Shown here in pieces: positions 34,691-46,277 of a DNA stretch of 64,000 nt (positions are counted from its first letter, which is position 1; each line of letters begins with the position of its first letter). The notes under the pieces are model-generated. The model did not search any database, was not told the DNA's origin, and saw only the letters and a list, made by a program, of their open reading frames with translations. The stretch lies in assembly GCA_963969495.1 (NCBI GenBank), contig OZ018335.1, forward strand, positions 88,694,440 through 88,758,439. The letters are read 5' to 3'. The stretch comes from Ceratothoa steindachneri (lineage: Eukaryota; Arthropoda; Malacostraca; Isopoda; Cymothoidae). A program made the position numbers and the translations under genes.

Positions 34691-36154
34691 TAACTTGACA
34701 TTTGTAATTTGCAATTATTTCGGAAATTTAATATCTCTCATATCAGGTTTAGAATCACACGAGAAAGTGAAAAAACAAATTCCAAGTACTTCCTAACTTT
34801 TTTACTCCTAAAAGTGAAATTAACTTCCACTCGTGTACCCGTGCCACTTATTCCAACTGTGGCCTTTTTAAATCTGCCTGTGTATGTAACTCACACCCGC
34901 CGAATCATCTCTGAGAGCAAAAATAATGGACATAATAAAGTTCTTACGGGTCTCTCTTCCATCGCGATTACCCTTTATATTTCCCCTATTATCCAAGTCA
35001 ATCTTTTTGTTATTCTAAAGGGTTTGCTCTAGTATTCCTTCTTCCCCTGAGCCATAGCATGTGGTACTTCTCTCTACATCTTGACCCTATATCTCTCTGT
35101 CGTCCACGTTTATCAACCAAAAGTAAGCTCCTTTTTTTCTCTCCTAAAAAATAATTTGGGTGCCATTTTATAAAGGAAGGTAATGACGAATCTTGGATAC
35201 GACATTATTTTAATATTATTTTATTACAGTATTTTAGTTACTGCATTCCTGGAGACGGTAAAGTCAAGCACTTTTTGTCATTTTTGCTTTCGTTAACACT
35301 ACGGAGTAGCCTCAAATTATCTCGGAATGCTCAGGTATTGCAAGAGCGCTCGGAGATTTACTCAAAGCAATCTGCTTTATTCATTTCAGGTATTATTGAG
35401 TTAACAATGGAAACTGGCATAAGCCAAATATACTAAGCTCACTAAAGGGCAGCTGCTAGAATAGACAAAGTTAAAAAAAATGAATAGAAGATGAAGGGTT
35501 TAAAATAATCATGTGGCATAACAAAATTCAATCAACTGTAAATACCAATGACTCAAAGGTATTAGCTTGAACACCCACTGAGGGTTGAAAGCCAATATTG
35601 TCAATTTAGGGATGCTCGTAAAGTCTTCTTGTTCACGTTTGACATTTATTTCTCATTTTATCTCTCTTCCTTTCATTTTCTAAAATTATCCCTAAGATTT
35701 TGACGCAAGTAAGACTGGGTAGAAACATGCAGGGTATTTTATCTTAAAAGAGAAGTTATAAATTTGACATGTCTGGTCTTTGATGAACTGATAAAAATGA
35801 ATTTCAAATGCGCTGAGAGAAGCAAATGTAAGTAATGTCCAAATAATTATGTTCAAGGACTAAGTCACTTATTGCATTTTTATTCTTATAATGTTAGAGA
35901 ACGCATGAATGTTCTTACATCTCGTTATGATTCGGGTTTCGATGCAAGGGTTTCATCCCCATTTGGAGCCATCAAAAGAGGGATTTCAGCGACTACAATG
36001 GTTAGGCACGAAAGGAATGGGAGATGATTCACTGCTTTTAAAGTAGCATTTTAGGTCACAGAATTGACGTCTCTCGACGCGATGCAGAGAATGGTGTGGT
36101 TCTTTCTGCTTACGACGTTCACTACTGGCGAGTTTAATGACCTCCTTGCAACGA

Positions 36155-36266
36155 CTTCGGAGATGGACAAGAGACCCTGTTAGTAAATAAGAGGTTTACG
36201 CTTAATCAAAGTGGATTAAGCACGAACTTAATATTTACTAACACATTCTCTTGTCCATCACCGAAG
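36155..36266. repeat. 112-bp fold-back sequence
   Basis: The outer arms CTTCGGAGATGGACAAGAGA (36155) and, inverted, CTTCGGTGATGGACAAGAGA (ending 36266) extend through GTTAGTAAATA with few mismatches. A second, inner hairpin GCTTAATC/GATTAAGC closes the centre. Nearly the whole segment could fold into one hairpin, as some MITEs do. Confidence 0.75.
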
Positions 36267-36269
36267 GCG

Positions 36270-36360
36270 TAGTTTTCAACCTTTTTATTATAGTGGCACC
36301 CAAATTGCTATCAAGAAGTAGCCGTGGCACACCAATATAAAATAATTTACGTATAAATAC
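36270..36360. mobile_element. Possible hAT-type terminal fragment
   Basis: GTAGTTTTCAACCTTTTTAT followed by GTGGCAC and GCCGTGGCACACC closely resembles the CAGTGGTTCTCAACCTTTTT...GGCACAC ends of animal hAT elements. The opposite end is not seen. Confidence 0.4.
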
Positions 36361-39300
36361 TTAATTACGTGAAAAACAGTTCAAAATTAACAACGATTGA
36401 CAATTAACCTAATTTAATCGAAATAAGACATACAAATTTGAAAATAAATAAATATAACCTTTAAAAGTTTAATGGGAAATCTGAGATTAATGAGTATCAC
36501 ATAATTCTTTAATATTAGGACGTTAAGTTGACATGGCAACTCTCATTTCTTCATTCACTGTCTGCAAACTTTCTCTAATCGTTGTTTTTTATGTTTCACA
36601 ATGCAGAGAAGCCAGATAAAGGAAAAGGTTTGGAAGATTAGTGGACTAATAGCAGGCTTAATTAAGCCTAAAAAGGCATCTTCTTTACTTAAAACTAGGT
36701 TGATTCTATGCCTAAAGATAGGCCTACATTAGGTTTAAAACTAGATCTCTTTTCTTTCAATCCAGAACATTTAAACTCGTAAGTATGAAAGACATATGAC
36801 AGTCATACTAAAGAACATGAATGATTTCATGTGATGATGTAATGAAAAATAATTTAGTTACGCTTCTTCGGATGTTCTTTCTGAATACATTTTATTCTGA
36901 TTCAATTAGCTTCAAATATGAAGTAGACTAGGCTTCATCACCGTGGTATGCATGAATTCCTCCGTAAGCTAGAGTTGGCCTATTTTTGGTTCACTTTTTG
37001 CATCCTTTTCACCTTTCAAATCCTCCTAAATCAGAACATTTATATTATAATAAACTCGTATTTTTCATCAACAATGTTTATATTTCGGGCTTTTAAAGTT
37101 TTTATAAAATGATGAACGAAGTTCGCATTTATTGACATATTTTGGCACGCTTTGAGTTTCAAGGTGTGAGCCAATCCAGTCTCTAAACGAGCTATGTCCT
37201 CACAAAATATACCTAATAGATTCACATTGCAATTTAGGTCATATTTTTTTACATACATCATAATATTTATATCAACTGCATTTTATGTGCGTTGATTGTT
37301 TTCCTTCTCACATGAATTCAAAGTGGTATGTATACCTGGCGTTATCTTAACCCTCATTATAAGACGGGATGTAGAGAAAAATCTGTACATTATTTTAACG
37401 AAGTAGAGGAATTGCATGCTATGTATTTTTAGCTAATATATTTTCAGGCATAAGCTTAAATATACTCCTCAGTGCCAAACACTTTGTTATGCAAAGAAGT
37501 CAAGCAACTATTAACTTAAGCCAAGTTTGAATATTATTAGGCTTGCTTTAGTAAATTTGTTTATATAAAAGTGGGTTACTATTTACCCTAACATAATTTG
37601 GTCAATTAATTCGGGTTTTCATATATAAATAAGAAATAAGCAACGAAACTTTTGAATGTTTCTTCAGTTTTGCTACCAAGTAGATAGACGAAGAATAAAC
37701 TATGGCTAAAGCTAAAATATCCCTTAATACATAAGCTATAAGAACCGGAAGACTATAATTATTGTACCAAGAATAAATGACTCATACAGGAAAATGACTC
37801 AGTTACTAAAAACGCGCGTCGTCTGCATGTGGACACATAGCTGCAGCAGTAATTTATTCGATCTAAGCGTATATCAGTTTGATGGACTAATTTAATAGGG
37901 ACAAGTTTTCTCGACTCAGAAAGCAAGGAATAGGTTGCACATACCAGGAGAAGCATAAAGATACAAGAAAACTTAGAAGTGAATCTTCACATTTTTTTCA
38001 GCAGTTTCAAAATGTCACTTCTACAATGCCAATTTTTCAGAACGAATTTTTTTTTATCTTTAGAAAAAAATATTTGGGGAGGGATTTGATGATCATAAAC
38101 AAAAGGCTAGATTGAAAAAAAAGAGATTGAGATTAGCATATTCTGTGGAAAATTCTGTTTATTAGTTTCATGCAATTTTTCTATAACCTTTGGCCAAATA
38201 TCTGATAACAAAGAGTGTGTGGGAAAGTAGGAATCGGAAAAAAATGTAAAACTCTTCTAAGGTCATTTTTTTACGAGACTGAATTATATTTTTGTCCATT
38301 GCCTCACAAAACATGAGAATGTGGGTAGAACATTCCTAACTGGATGTTTCATAAATATTAACACAATTTATCTATAGGAAAGAAATATATAACCCACAAA
38401 TTAATTTAAGCTATTTTAAGACATCCTTTGCTTAGCCGATCAAAAGCGGAATCTGGAGTTTTATAATTTTCACTTATTACTTTATCAGTGGTAATCGAAC
38501 GAGGTCCCTTGGCCAAAGAATGTAGAACAAGGGTTGGTTTATTTTATTAATGTTATTTGCAGTTCATCGGTCATCAATTTTACTCTATGACTTTTATGAA
38601 AAACACTACCAATAACGAATACATGATCAATTGTGACTAAAAATAAAATAAGATAGCAAATTATAGTTGCTTTCACACTGAAAAAAATTTGAATAGTGTA
38701 TATGTGCATAGTTGCGAAAATATACTTTTGCCTTGCTCACCGATGTATAGATTTCTGATAGCCAGAATTTCTAGTCGTATACCAAACAATCTAGATGCGA
38801 ACCGTAGCCATACTAATACACTTTCTTTAGATTTATAATCTAATCCTTAAAAATGAAATATTATGTTTGATTTTACTATTTTATCACCTGGTTGATTATT
38901 TGTGACATTTGTGTTATGGAGTGACTTCTTGCATGATAAATATTACCTACCTTTCGTGTTACATCACAAGTTTAATGACTGTTACTTCTAAATTTTGTAT
39001 ACAATTTTCCCTATACTTCAAAGAAAGTCCAAAGATATCTTTAAAATTTATGTCTCCCTCTGCATTATCTTTGGTTTTAAAGTAAATCTTTCAGCAGAAT
39101 TACATTCGTTTTGTTCATCTGAATTTTAAAAGTTACTAATGAATGATAATATTACTTAATTATAGATTAATAAAGTCATCATTAGATTTCACTTATAACG
39201 ATGGAAGTCGATTTGAAACTAGAGAATCATACAGAATGTCAATAAGTTTAAACTTATTTATATATACTTCATAAAATAAGATTTAACTAGCGAAAAAAGA

Positions 39301-39754
39301 ATCATTTATGAGTCGAGGGTGAACGGTTATATTGGACAGGTAATGGCATATAGGTATCCTTTTCAGGTATTTTGTTTTAGTCCTTTAATATTCATGGGAT
39401 TTCTCTTTGACAAACAAAACTAGTCATAGATATGTACGTGAATGAAGTTTTAAGGAATGGTTTCATGTTCCAATGCTGAAGGACTTACCGAGAAGTTTCC
39501 AAAGATAGGAGATTTCATATGCTAAGAGACGTCCTTTTTCACTATTTCCCCAATATTATTAACAGTTGACTAATCCTTGTTTAACTCTGAGTGCCTCTTT
39601 TCATCACAATCATGGCTCTCTCGTGGAACTTGATTGCACTATTTGCCTTTTTCGCTCTCGAGTGCCACGTTCCAGGGACACTGTGTGTTAACCCCCCGCC
39701 CTTTAGATACTAACCTATGTGGGCAGCTTATTGTGAAATCCTTCTTCTTGGCAG

Positions 39755-41575
39755 CGAGTGACGCCTTCGGGAATGGAGTACAACCTCGCCCTCCTTGGAG
39801 ACTCCTACCGAAATGATGATAATCAATTCATTCATTACACATCTCTCCTGCCTTCTTCGGAACCCACTCGGATCTCATACTTGGACTCACATCGAAGAGC
39901 GTCGAGGGAAGGTTCCATCACTCCCCTTCGGAGGTCCTCCGGTTCTACGACTCCTAGGCGACTCTCCCTCTCAGGCATTTACGATCCTTATCCTTTAATT
40001 GGAGACTCCTACTCGAGACGGGGGTCGATGGGTCTCCCTTCTCAAGAGAATAACTCGGACTTCCTTTGTCCCAAGACTTATACTCCTAGATCTCTATATA
40101 ACCATGGCGATGACTTCGAGCAAACTCCCATTAAACGATCAGGAACGATCGAAAAATTACTGAATAAATATTCAAAATATTCTTCATCCAATAAATACGA
40201 GGGAGAGAAATCCCCGGAAAGATGTGAAGCCAACAATCCTCTCGATTCGCATATGCAAAATGGTAACGAGGTAACTACTAATGGTCATCAATATTCCTCA
40301 CCTTCCCGAATAGGCTCAACATCGTCTGTAACGCCAGACAGGTCGGACGATCCTATCAGTGGTTACTATAAAAATAAATTCAAGGACTTTTCATTAGGTG
40401 ACAATTCTTTGAAAGGTAAAAGAACTCTGCGAACACCGTTTTCAGACATATATGAAACCGATGAAGTTGAAAGTCCAATCGCAGAAAGTGAAAGCCTTTC
40501 TAGAAATGTGCTGCTGGAGAAAGCCAAAAAGAATTACGATCAATTGGAATCTATATATGAAAGGTCTCCATCGAAAGACGTGAAATTAAGCTACACAGAA
40601 AAACTATTACAATGGAAAAAGAGGCAAAATCAAGAAGAACCCGTATTAATCAAGTCAAATAGTATAGAGGAAAGTGGAATAAACGATGGCACTCATCCAG
40701 CAGAGGAAAAAAAACATATCAAAACATCCCTGTACGAAAAAAAAGATTCAGAAGAAGATGATTTAGACGATTTTTCAATGGAAAAGTTTAGAGAGTCTCT
40801 CAGACAGAAATACACTAGAAATTTGACTGATATGAATAAAACCTTCAACACAGCTTACTCACCATCTTTGCCTGAGAAACCAAGATTTGAGAAAGCCCGC
40901 TCGAAAGAGCTCGGCCAAGATGAAATGCAGACACCGAGAAAAACCAATCATTATCGTGGATTTATGAGTGGTTCTGTTAGTTCTAAATGGCCTAGCAATG
41001 TAGCAGAAGAGTTAGAAGATAATAACAGGAAAGGACTATCCGGTTCCGAGTATAATTACCCTCCCTTGGGAGAATATCGATCACCGTATGCTTATGGCCG
41101 AGAATACGCTCCTTCTTACGATCAGAACTTAATGTATGGACAAACAATGGGATACGGCCCCCAAAACATGCCTTCCACCTATGGGTACTATAACCCAGGC
41201 TCATACCATGGGTACAATGCACCAGGCATGTATGGTGGAAGAACCGGTATGGGTATGGTTTCCCACATACCATCTTACGGTGCCTCAATTCCTGGTAGAA
41301 GTGGGAGTATGTATAATACACCAATGAGGAGATTCGATGGTTCAATTGGACAGTACTCTGAGTATGGTGACGAGATTCCTTCCAGGAGGATTAAGGATAT
41401 ACCTTATCGCGGAGTTTTAGGAGATCCAAGCCGACGGTTCACCACACCTTTGAATCTTAGCGATGATGAGGATGATTCCGATTTGGAAGATTTTGATCCG
41501 AGAAAAGGGCAGCGAGAATTGGCTTCTAAAATAGCACGGAAATACGTTGGGGATTCAGATATTGAAGACGATTAA
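39755..41575 (+). CDS. Terminal coding exon, Ser/Tyr/Gly-rich protein with acidic tail
   Basis: A pyrimidine-rich acceptor (TCCTTCTTCTTGGCAG ending at 39754) opens a frame of 606 codons to TAA at 41573-41575. It starts RVTPSGMEYNLALLGDSY; an ATG at 39773 with fair context could instead be a start. Early Ser/Arg-rich repeats (RRASREGS, RRSSGSTTPRRLS, RRGSMG) look like basophilic kinase sites. The middle is charged (EEDDLDDFSMEKF); about 41040-41330 is Tyr/Gly/Pro/Met-rich low complexity; the end is acidic (DDEDDSDLEDFD, then ARKYVGDSDIEDD). No catalytic domain is recognised. The start phase is 0, matching the phase-0 end of the exon at 26514, so I infer it is the last exon of the same gene. 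It could instead be a separate gene. Confidence 0.65.
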   Translation, partial: RVTPSGMEYNLALLGDSYRNDDNQFIHYTSLLPSSEPTRISYLDSHRRASREGSITPLRRSSGSTTPRRLSLSGIYDPYPLIGDSYSRRGSMGLPSQENNSDFLCPKTYTPRSLYNHGDDFEQTPIKRSGTIEKLLNKYSKYSSSNKYEGEKSPERCEANNPLDSHMQNGNEVTTNGHQYSSPSRIGSTSSVTPDRSDDPISGYYKNKFKDFSLGDNSLKGKRTLRTPFSDIYETDEVESPIAESESLSRNVLLEKAKKNYDQLESIYERSPSKDVKLSYTEKLLQWKKRQNQEEPVLIKSNSIEESGINDGTHPAEEKKHIKTSLYEKKDSEEDDLDDFSMEKFRESLRQKYTRNLTDMNKTFNTAYSPSLPEKPRFEKARSKELGQDEMQTPRKTNHYRGFMSGSVSSKWPSNVAEELEDNNRKGLSGSEYNYPPLGEYRSPYAYGREYAPSYDQNLMYGQTMGYGPQNMPSTYGYYNPGSYHGYNAPGMYGGRTGMGMVSHIPSYGASIPGRSGSMYNTPMRRFDGSIGQYSEYGDEIPSRRIKDIPYRGVLGDPSRRFTTPLNLSDDEDDSDLEDFDPRKGQRELASKIARKYVGDSDIEDD

Positions 41576-42213
41576 GTCCTATTCAACTTGATATACCAAA
41601 ACTAACATTAGAGCAGAATAATCAGGTCAAAAAAAGAACTCGAATTTTTATAAGCATCCAGATATCTTGAGAATTAAAAACGGACAGATTTGGGGTGAAA
41701 ACTCCAAATATAATTATGTCTCCTGTTAAAAAAAGAAAGAAAATCTCGAAGGTCTCTGTCATTAAATAATTTTTAAATCTAAGGAAGAAATATTTATTAT
41801 AAAAACAAAAGAGATAAACCGGTTGTTAGACTTAGGCAAATTAACCTGTCAAAACCTTAGATTTGTCTTAGAGACAAATCAAGTTTGAGAAAAATGTCAC
41901 TCTCCGTCCTCGAGGTTGTCATGTTATTAAGCCTCCGTCCTCGAGGCTGTCATTCTATTATGCCTTGTTAGTTTCTGGGCAAAATGTACAATTTATTCCT
42001 CCTTTTTTATCGTTCTTGTCTTATCTTAGATGAAATAGATGCGATTTAGTTGTTTGATTTATTTTGTGGCAAATTTTCACGTAGAAAATCATTTACGTTT
42101 TTTTCCTCTCTTAAATCAAATGTTTTTCCTTTTATTTAAATATGAATCCCTTGAGGTTTTTAAATTTCATTGACCTGATTTAGGAATGACAAGATATTTT
42201 TTGCATGCAATTG

Positions 42214-42214
<1 letters not shown>
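41576..42214 (+). other. 3' flanking / probable 3' UTR
   Basis: AT-rich sequence after the stop codon with ATTAAATAAT near 41762 as a weak polyadenylation candidate, a small hairpin GATTTGTC/GACAAATC near 41860-41880, and a 34-bp tandem duplication around CTCCGTCCTCGAGG (about 41901-41965). Confidence 0.35.

Positions 42215-42303
<89 letters not shown>
42215..42303. repeat. (TA)n microsatellite
   Basis: About 44 TA units on the left side of the fold-back element. Confidence 0.95.
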
Positions 42304-42306
<3 letters not shown>

Positions 42307-42702
42307 GAATTAAACCACATTCTCCGAAGACAATTTAATTCAGAACAGTTTCAGTGTATCTCACACCCTTTTTCAACTGACACTGGCTAGAAAATATAAG
42401 AAGGGCTGACATTTTACTATTTTGTTTATTTGCTTTCTTATTAATCCTGTAATAAGAAAGCAAATAAACAAAATAGTAAAATGTCAGCTCTTCAATATGT
42501 TTAGGCCTAACCCCCCAGCCCCCAGATTAGCCACAAGTAGGGGATTGGGGAAAAAAGAGGGGATCTTTCACGACCTGACCTTGTGTTATGCTTGTATGCA
42601 CTTTTCTTATATTTTCTATCCAGTGTCAGTTGAAAAAGGGTGTGAGATACACCGAAACTGTTCTGAATTAAATTGTCTTCGGAGAATGTGGTTTAATTCC
42701 TC
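42304..42702. mobile_element. Fold-back element with ~99-bp outer arms and an inner palindrome
   Basis: Outer arms 42304-42402 and 42604-42702 are inverted copies with very few mismatches (one seen in the outer 83 bp). Off-centre inside lies a perfect second palindrome with 39-bp arms (42405-42443 and 42450-42488) and a 6-nt spacer, then about 115 bp of single-copy sequence with a C-rich run. Each outer arm carries a PLE-end-like module. On the right arm it is TTGAAAAAG, a GGTGT/ACACC stem, then GAAA (42631-42660); the left arm mirrors it. (TA)n tracts border both sides. I infer two PLE termini joined in divergent orientation. Confidence 0.75.
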
Positions 42703-42731
42703 ATCTTTTTTTGCGATATTGCATTAATTTT

Positions 42732-42735
<4 letters not shown>

Positions 42736-42813
<78 letters not shown>
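42736..42813. repeat. (TA)n microsatellite
   Basis: About 39 TA units, 33 bp beyond the right arm of the fold-back element. The DNA from 42814 to 43855 after it shows nothing I recognise. Confidence 0.95.
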
Positions 42814-42817
<4 letters not shown>

Positions 42818-43989
42818 TGAAGTAAACCTATAAGTTTTATTTCAAGAAGTGAATGTCTGAAATCCTTGTAAAAAGAGTGATCAGTATTTAACTGATTTTA
42901 TATAGGAGAAATCATTATTTATGCTATTTTAGAAGATTTATCTTTGATGTCACTTTTTTATAGTCTTGTTTATCCGTTATATTTTACTGAAATAGTCTAT
43001 CACTGATGCAATAAAATTGTCAGTCGTCATTCAATTTCTTTCATTTCCTGAACCAAGATTAAATAAATTATTATCGCAATTTCTGACCTTCAATGTACGA
43101 GTATTTTGGAATGATTGGAATTGATAATAGGCTATCCCCGATACATAGTTATTTTGCATTGAATAATTGTAAGGTAAAGGCGTTTCTTACAAATGGAGAT
43201 AATTCTGGTTTTCCTATAAAAAAATATCGGAAGATGTAAACTTTGGTAGAAAAAACCCCCATAACCCAGACATGTTCCGAATGAGATATGTGACTAAGGT
43301 TGTTACACAGTCTTACAAATTGGCAAGAAACAGAAAAAGTAGATTGGTGACAAGATTGGACGTTGATTGTACATATATGACTGCCATGATTAATAAAATC
43401 TGCAGGAACTAATAAAGGCCTATTGGAGCTAATATTGGAGATTGATTGTACATATACATATGACTGCCATGATTGGTGGCAAGATTCGAGATTGATTCCA
43501 CATATATGACTTTTATAATTTGTGTAATGTTATGTGAAAATGTCTTTTGAGAACATTCGTCAATAACTAATTTTGGAAGAACATACATTAGAATCGTATT
43601 GTTGAATGAGCTCTACTAGATTAATTAATTTCCTTGAAGCTGAATGAACGATGGGAATCAACTATGAATTCATTTAAACGCATCCAAACATTTTCTAAGC
43701 CCGATTGTCAAGTCTACCTTACGTTAAATATACTTAGTTATTTTTTAAATTGATTTAAAATTAGTTTTAAATCAACTTTTTATGAAATCTGATGATAAAA
43801 ATTAGCATAGAGAAAATTACAATGATTTAATTTCAACTGAGAAAATAATAAGACGATGCGCCTTGAAACATTTCGCAGTGTTGTAACCACTTCGACTATA
43901 GGCTTTCATCATTTTGCAACAAGATTGGGTCGGAGGGCATCAAAGCTACTACCCCCCCCCTCCCACACACACATTGTTTCCTACTCCTT

Positions 43990-44720
43990 TACGTTCCATC
44001 CAGCACAAACCCACACATCTTTATTTTTGTGTCATTGGCGTTTCGTAGTGATGAAGTGCAAGGGTGGAGTATCTCATGTAGTTCTCCCTTCTGCAGAAAG
44101 ACCCAAACACCCCCCCCCTCCCCACACCATCAAAAGATCCTGCATACACTCCTCTCGCTCTTATACTCGTGCCCTAGTAACTCTGCACATTTCAGTATAC
44201 ATATTTTCTACACGTCTCTTCCTATTCATCTTAGAACAAACTTGATCACAACCTCACTTAATCCTTTTTACACTACATACCTTTTACACATTTGTTACTC
44301 TATCTCCCTTTCTCACATTTATCAGTTATCTCAGTATGTTCATTTGCCTTACTTTCACACTTGATCTGTCCATCCCTTTCCACAGCAAAGTCTAACTCCC
44401 ATACCCTACATAACTTTGGCACCACCATACTCTCATTCATGTTCTTAACGTTTTCTACACTTCACCCATCACACCGTAAGCATTCAATAATTTCCCTTTC
44501 TTGTATCGCAGTCTGCTTCATCCACTACAATACAACGTAGATACCTAAATCATGGCGCTTGTTAAGGCGCACACTCCTAAATTCCCTCTCACACTTCAAA
44601 CCCATTCTCCCAACCAAACACCAGTGCCTTACTCTTTTCTCATTTACTTTAGGCTCCTTCCTCACTCCTACCATGTCAAGCGGTTCACTACTATTTTGTT
44701 GAATTAATTGTACAGGGGGC
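43990..44720 (-). pseudogene. LINE reverse transcriptase relic
   Basis: The minus strand, purine-rich and full of stops, gives fragments resembling the part of a LINE ORF2 after the catalytic palm: VNEKRVRHWCLVGRMG, then MNESMVVPKL (family form M-Y-E-S-M-V-V-P-x-L-L-Y-G) and later charged pieces. The match is partial. It appears related to the LINE at 50640-53640 by similar C-rich plus-strand texture. Confidence 0.4.
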
Positions 44721-46277
44721 TTACCGTACCGAAGGAATCTTCACGTCTTTCAACTTTCATATATTACATTCAAAAGAGCTTTTGGACAGAAAGGAACATA
44801 AAATTCGTTTCCTGTTTGTTACAGATGTAAGTTGCAGCATGGTTGCCCATGCTAAACTTGATATAATCTGGCAGGGTCTTAGAGAACATCGGGAAAAATA
44901 ATATAATAATATACGCATAAACATGATTAATCCATTATATTTTTACTCTATTAAAATAAAGAGAAGACATTTAAACGATCTAGTTGAAAAAGTCTAAATT
45001 TAGATGCAATGAAAACGTATCGTTTGCCTTCTCATTTTACAGCCACCGTCATCAGGGCCTTCGATCGGCGAGCCAAGGGAGAACAGGTATAAATATCTCA
45101 TTTCAACTTGCATGCAATTCGTGACAGTGGCGAATAACCCGAGCCAACCTTTTCACATTCAACATTAACCTAAGCACTATACTGCATCTCTATTCTCTCT
45201 CCTGCTCACTCTCGTGTGAGTGTGTATTGCATCATATGATCCAAAAAGGTGGCTTTGAAGACTTCAAGTTTACTATATCCGCTCTCGATCACAATTTGAT
45301 AACATCAGTCTCCTATCCCCCTCACATACTTTCTCTCATCTCATTACCAATGATATGCTGTTGAACTCTGTCCCTTTGCACCGCCAAAAAAACCCATTGG
45401 TTTTCGCCTGACTTTCGTTTCGCGACTAAGACGTGGACTTAGAAAGGCACTTGCTTCCGGTAGAACGCAGGGGACGGTACTTCTGGTCTGCTTGGCTTGC
45501 CCTCTTGCTACCACTTCTTACGCACCTTAAATTAGATCATTTCGTCATGATTCCTACTGTAGAATTAGCTCTTGTCACCGAAGCCTCTCATTTCTGAGTT
45601 GATTAAACATCGTCCCTTTCCTCAGACGTTTTCATATTCTCATAAACCCAGCTGAAATCTACTTCTTTTCTCTAAAATGAATTGCAGGGCTACCTACACG
45701 TCTTCTCTGGATAATGTCACCATTATCTAGACCCGAACTCCTCATCTCCTCTTTGTTTTCCTATGTCCACCTTTTTAGGCTAAGGTTCGTCCCCTCATCT
45801 CCTCTCCCATTACAGCTATACATATGAAAATGTATTTTCTTCAAAGTCTAGCCTCTCCTTCCTGTTCTCTTTTCTTTCGTCTCTGTCTTTAACTCCTGTA
45901 TAATCGTTCTTGACTCTATTTCGAACACATAAATGGGAAACCTGTGATAAAAATTCAAAATTTGACCACAGGATCTTTTCTTATTTCCCACCCCTCCTTT
46001 CTCATAAGAACTTAGAAAAGACTTGTGGTTTCTCGAATCTGCAACCACAGAACTAAAGTTCACCTCGAAGAGCAGTTAGCATTTACTGTAGGCTTCAATC
46101 TAGTCATCATTCAAGACGGTCATATTTAATGTTACGAATAGGCCTTCCCGTGCTCTAAATGATGACAATACCTACATACATTTGAGTGTTTTTTGACGAT
46201 TCTGCTGTCTCAGATACCATGGAACACATTATGCTTCAGCTTCGTCTCCGTGAATACATTGTGTTCATGAAACTGTA
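44721..46277. other. Mostly unassigned; possible PLE-end motif near 45010-45080
   Basis: On the minus strand, near 45055, CTGATGA is followed about 27 nt later by CGATACGTTTTC, faintly like a PLE terminal module but with a broken GAAA and no clear stem. The rest is C/T-rich DNA that may be older LINE material; I cannot read a domain in it. Confidence 0.25.

Larger units (their letters stand above)
26515..39754 (+). other. Inferred second large intron
   Basis: About 13.2 kb between the donor at 26515 and the acceptor ending at 39754. Mobile elements and tandem arrays found inside are listed separately. The intervals 26580-27900 (with a short GA run near 27086-27117), 31260-32160, 34700-36150 and 36700-39740 show no gene or element I can name. 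Confidence 0.4.

Noticed and set aside
43856..44540. Plus-strand open frames of 80-129 codons
   Set aside because: Pyrimidine-rich shadows of a minus-strand LINE relic.
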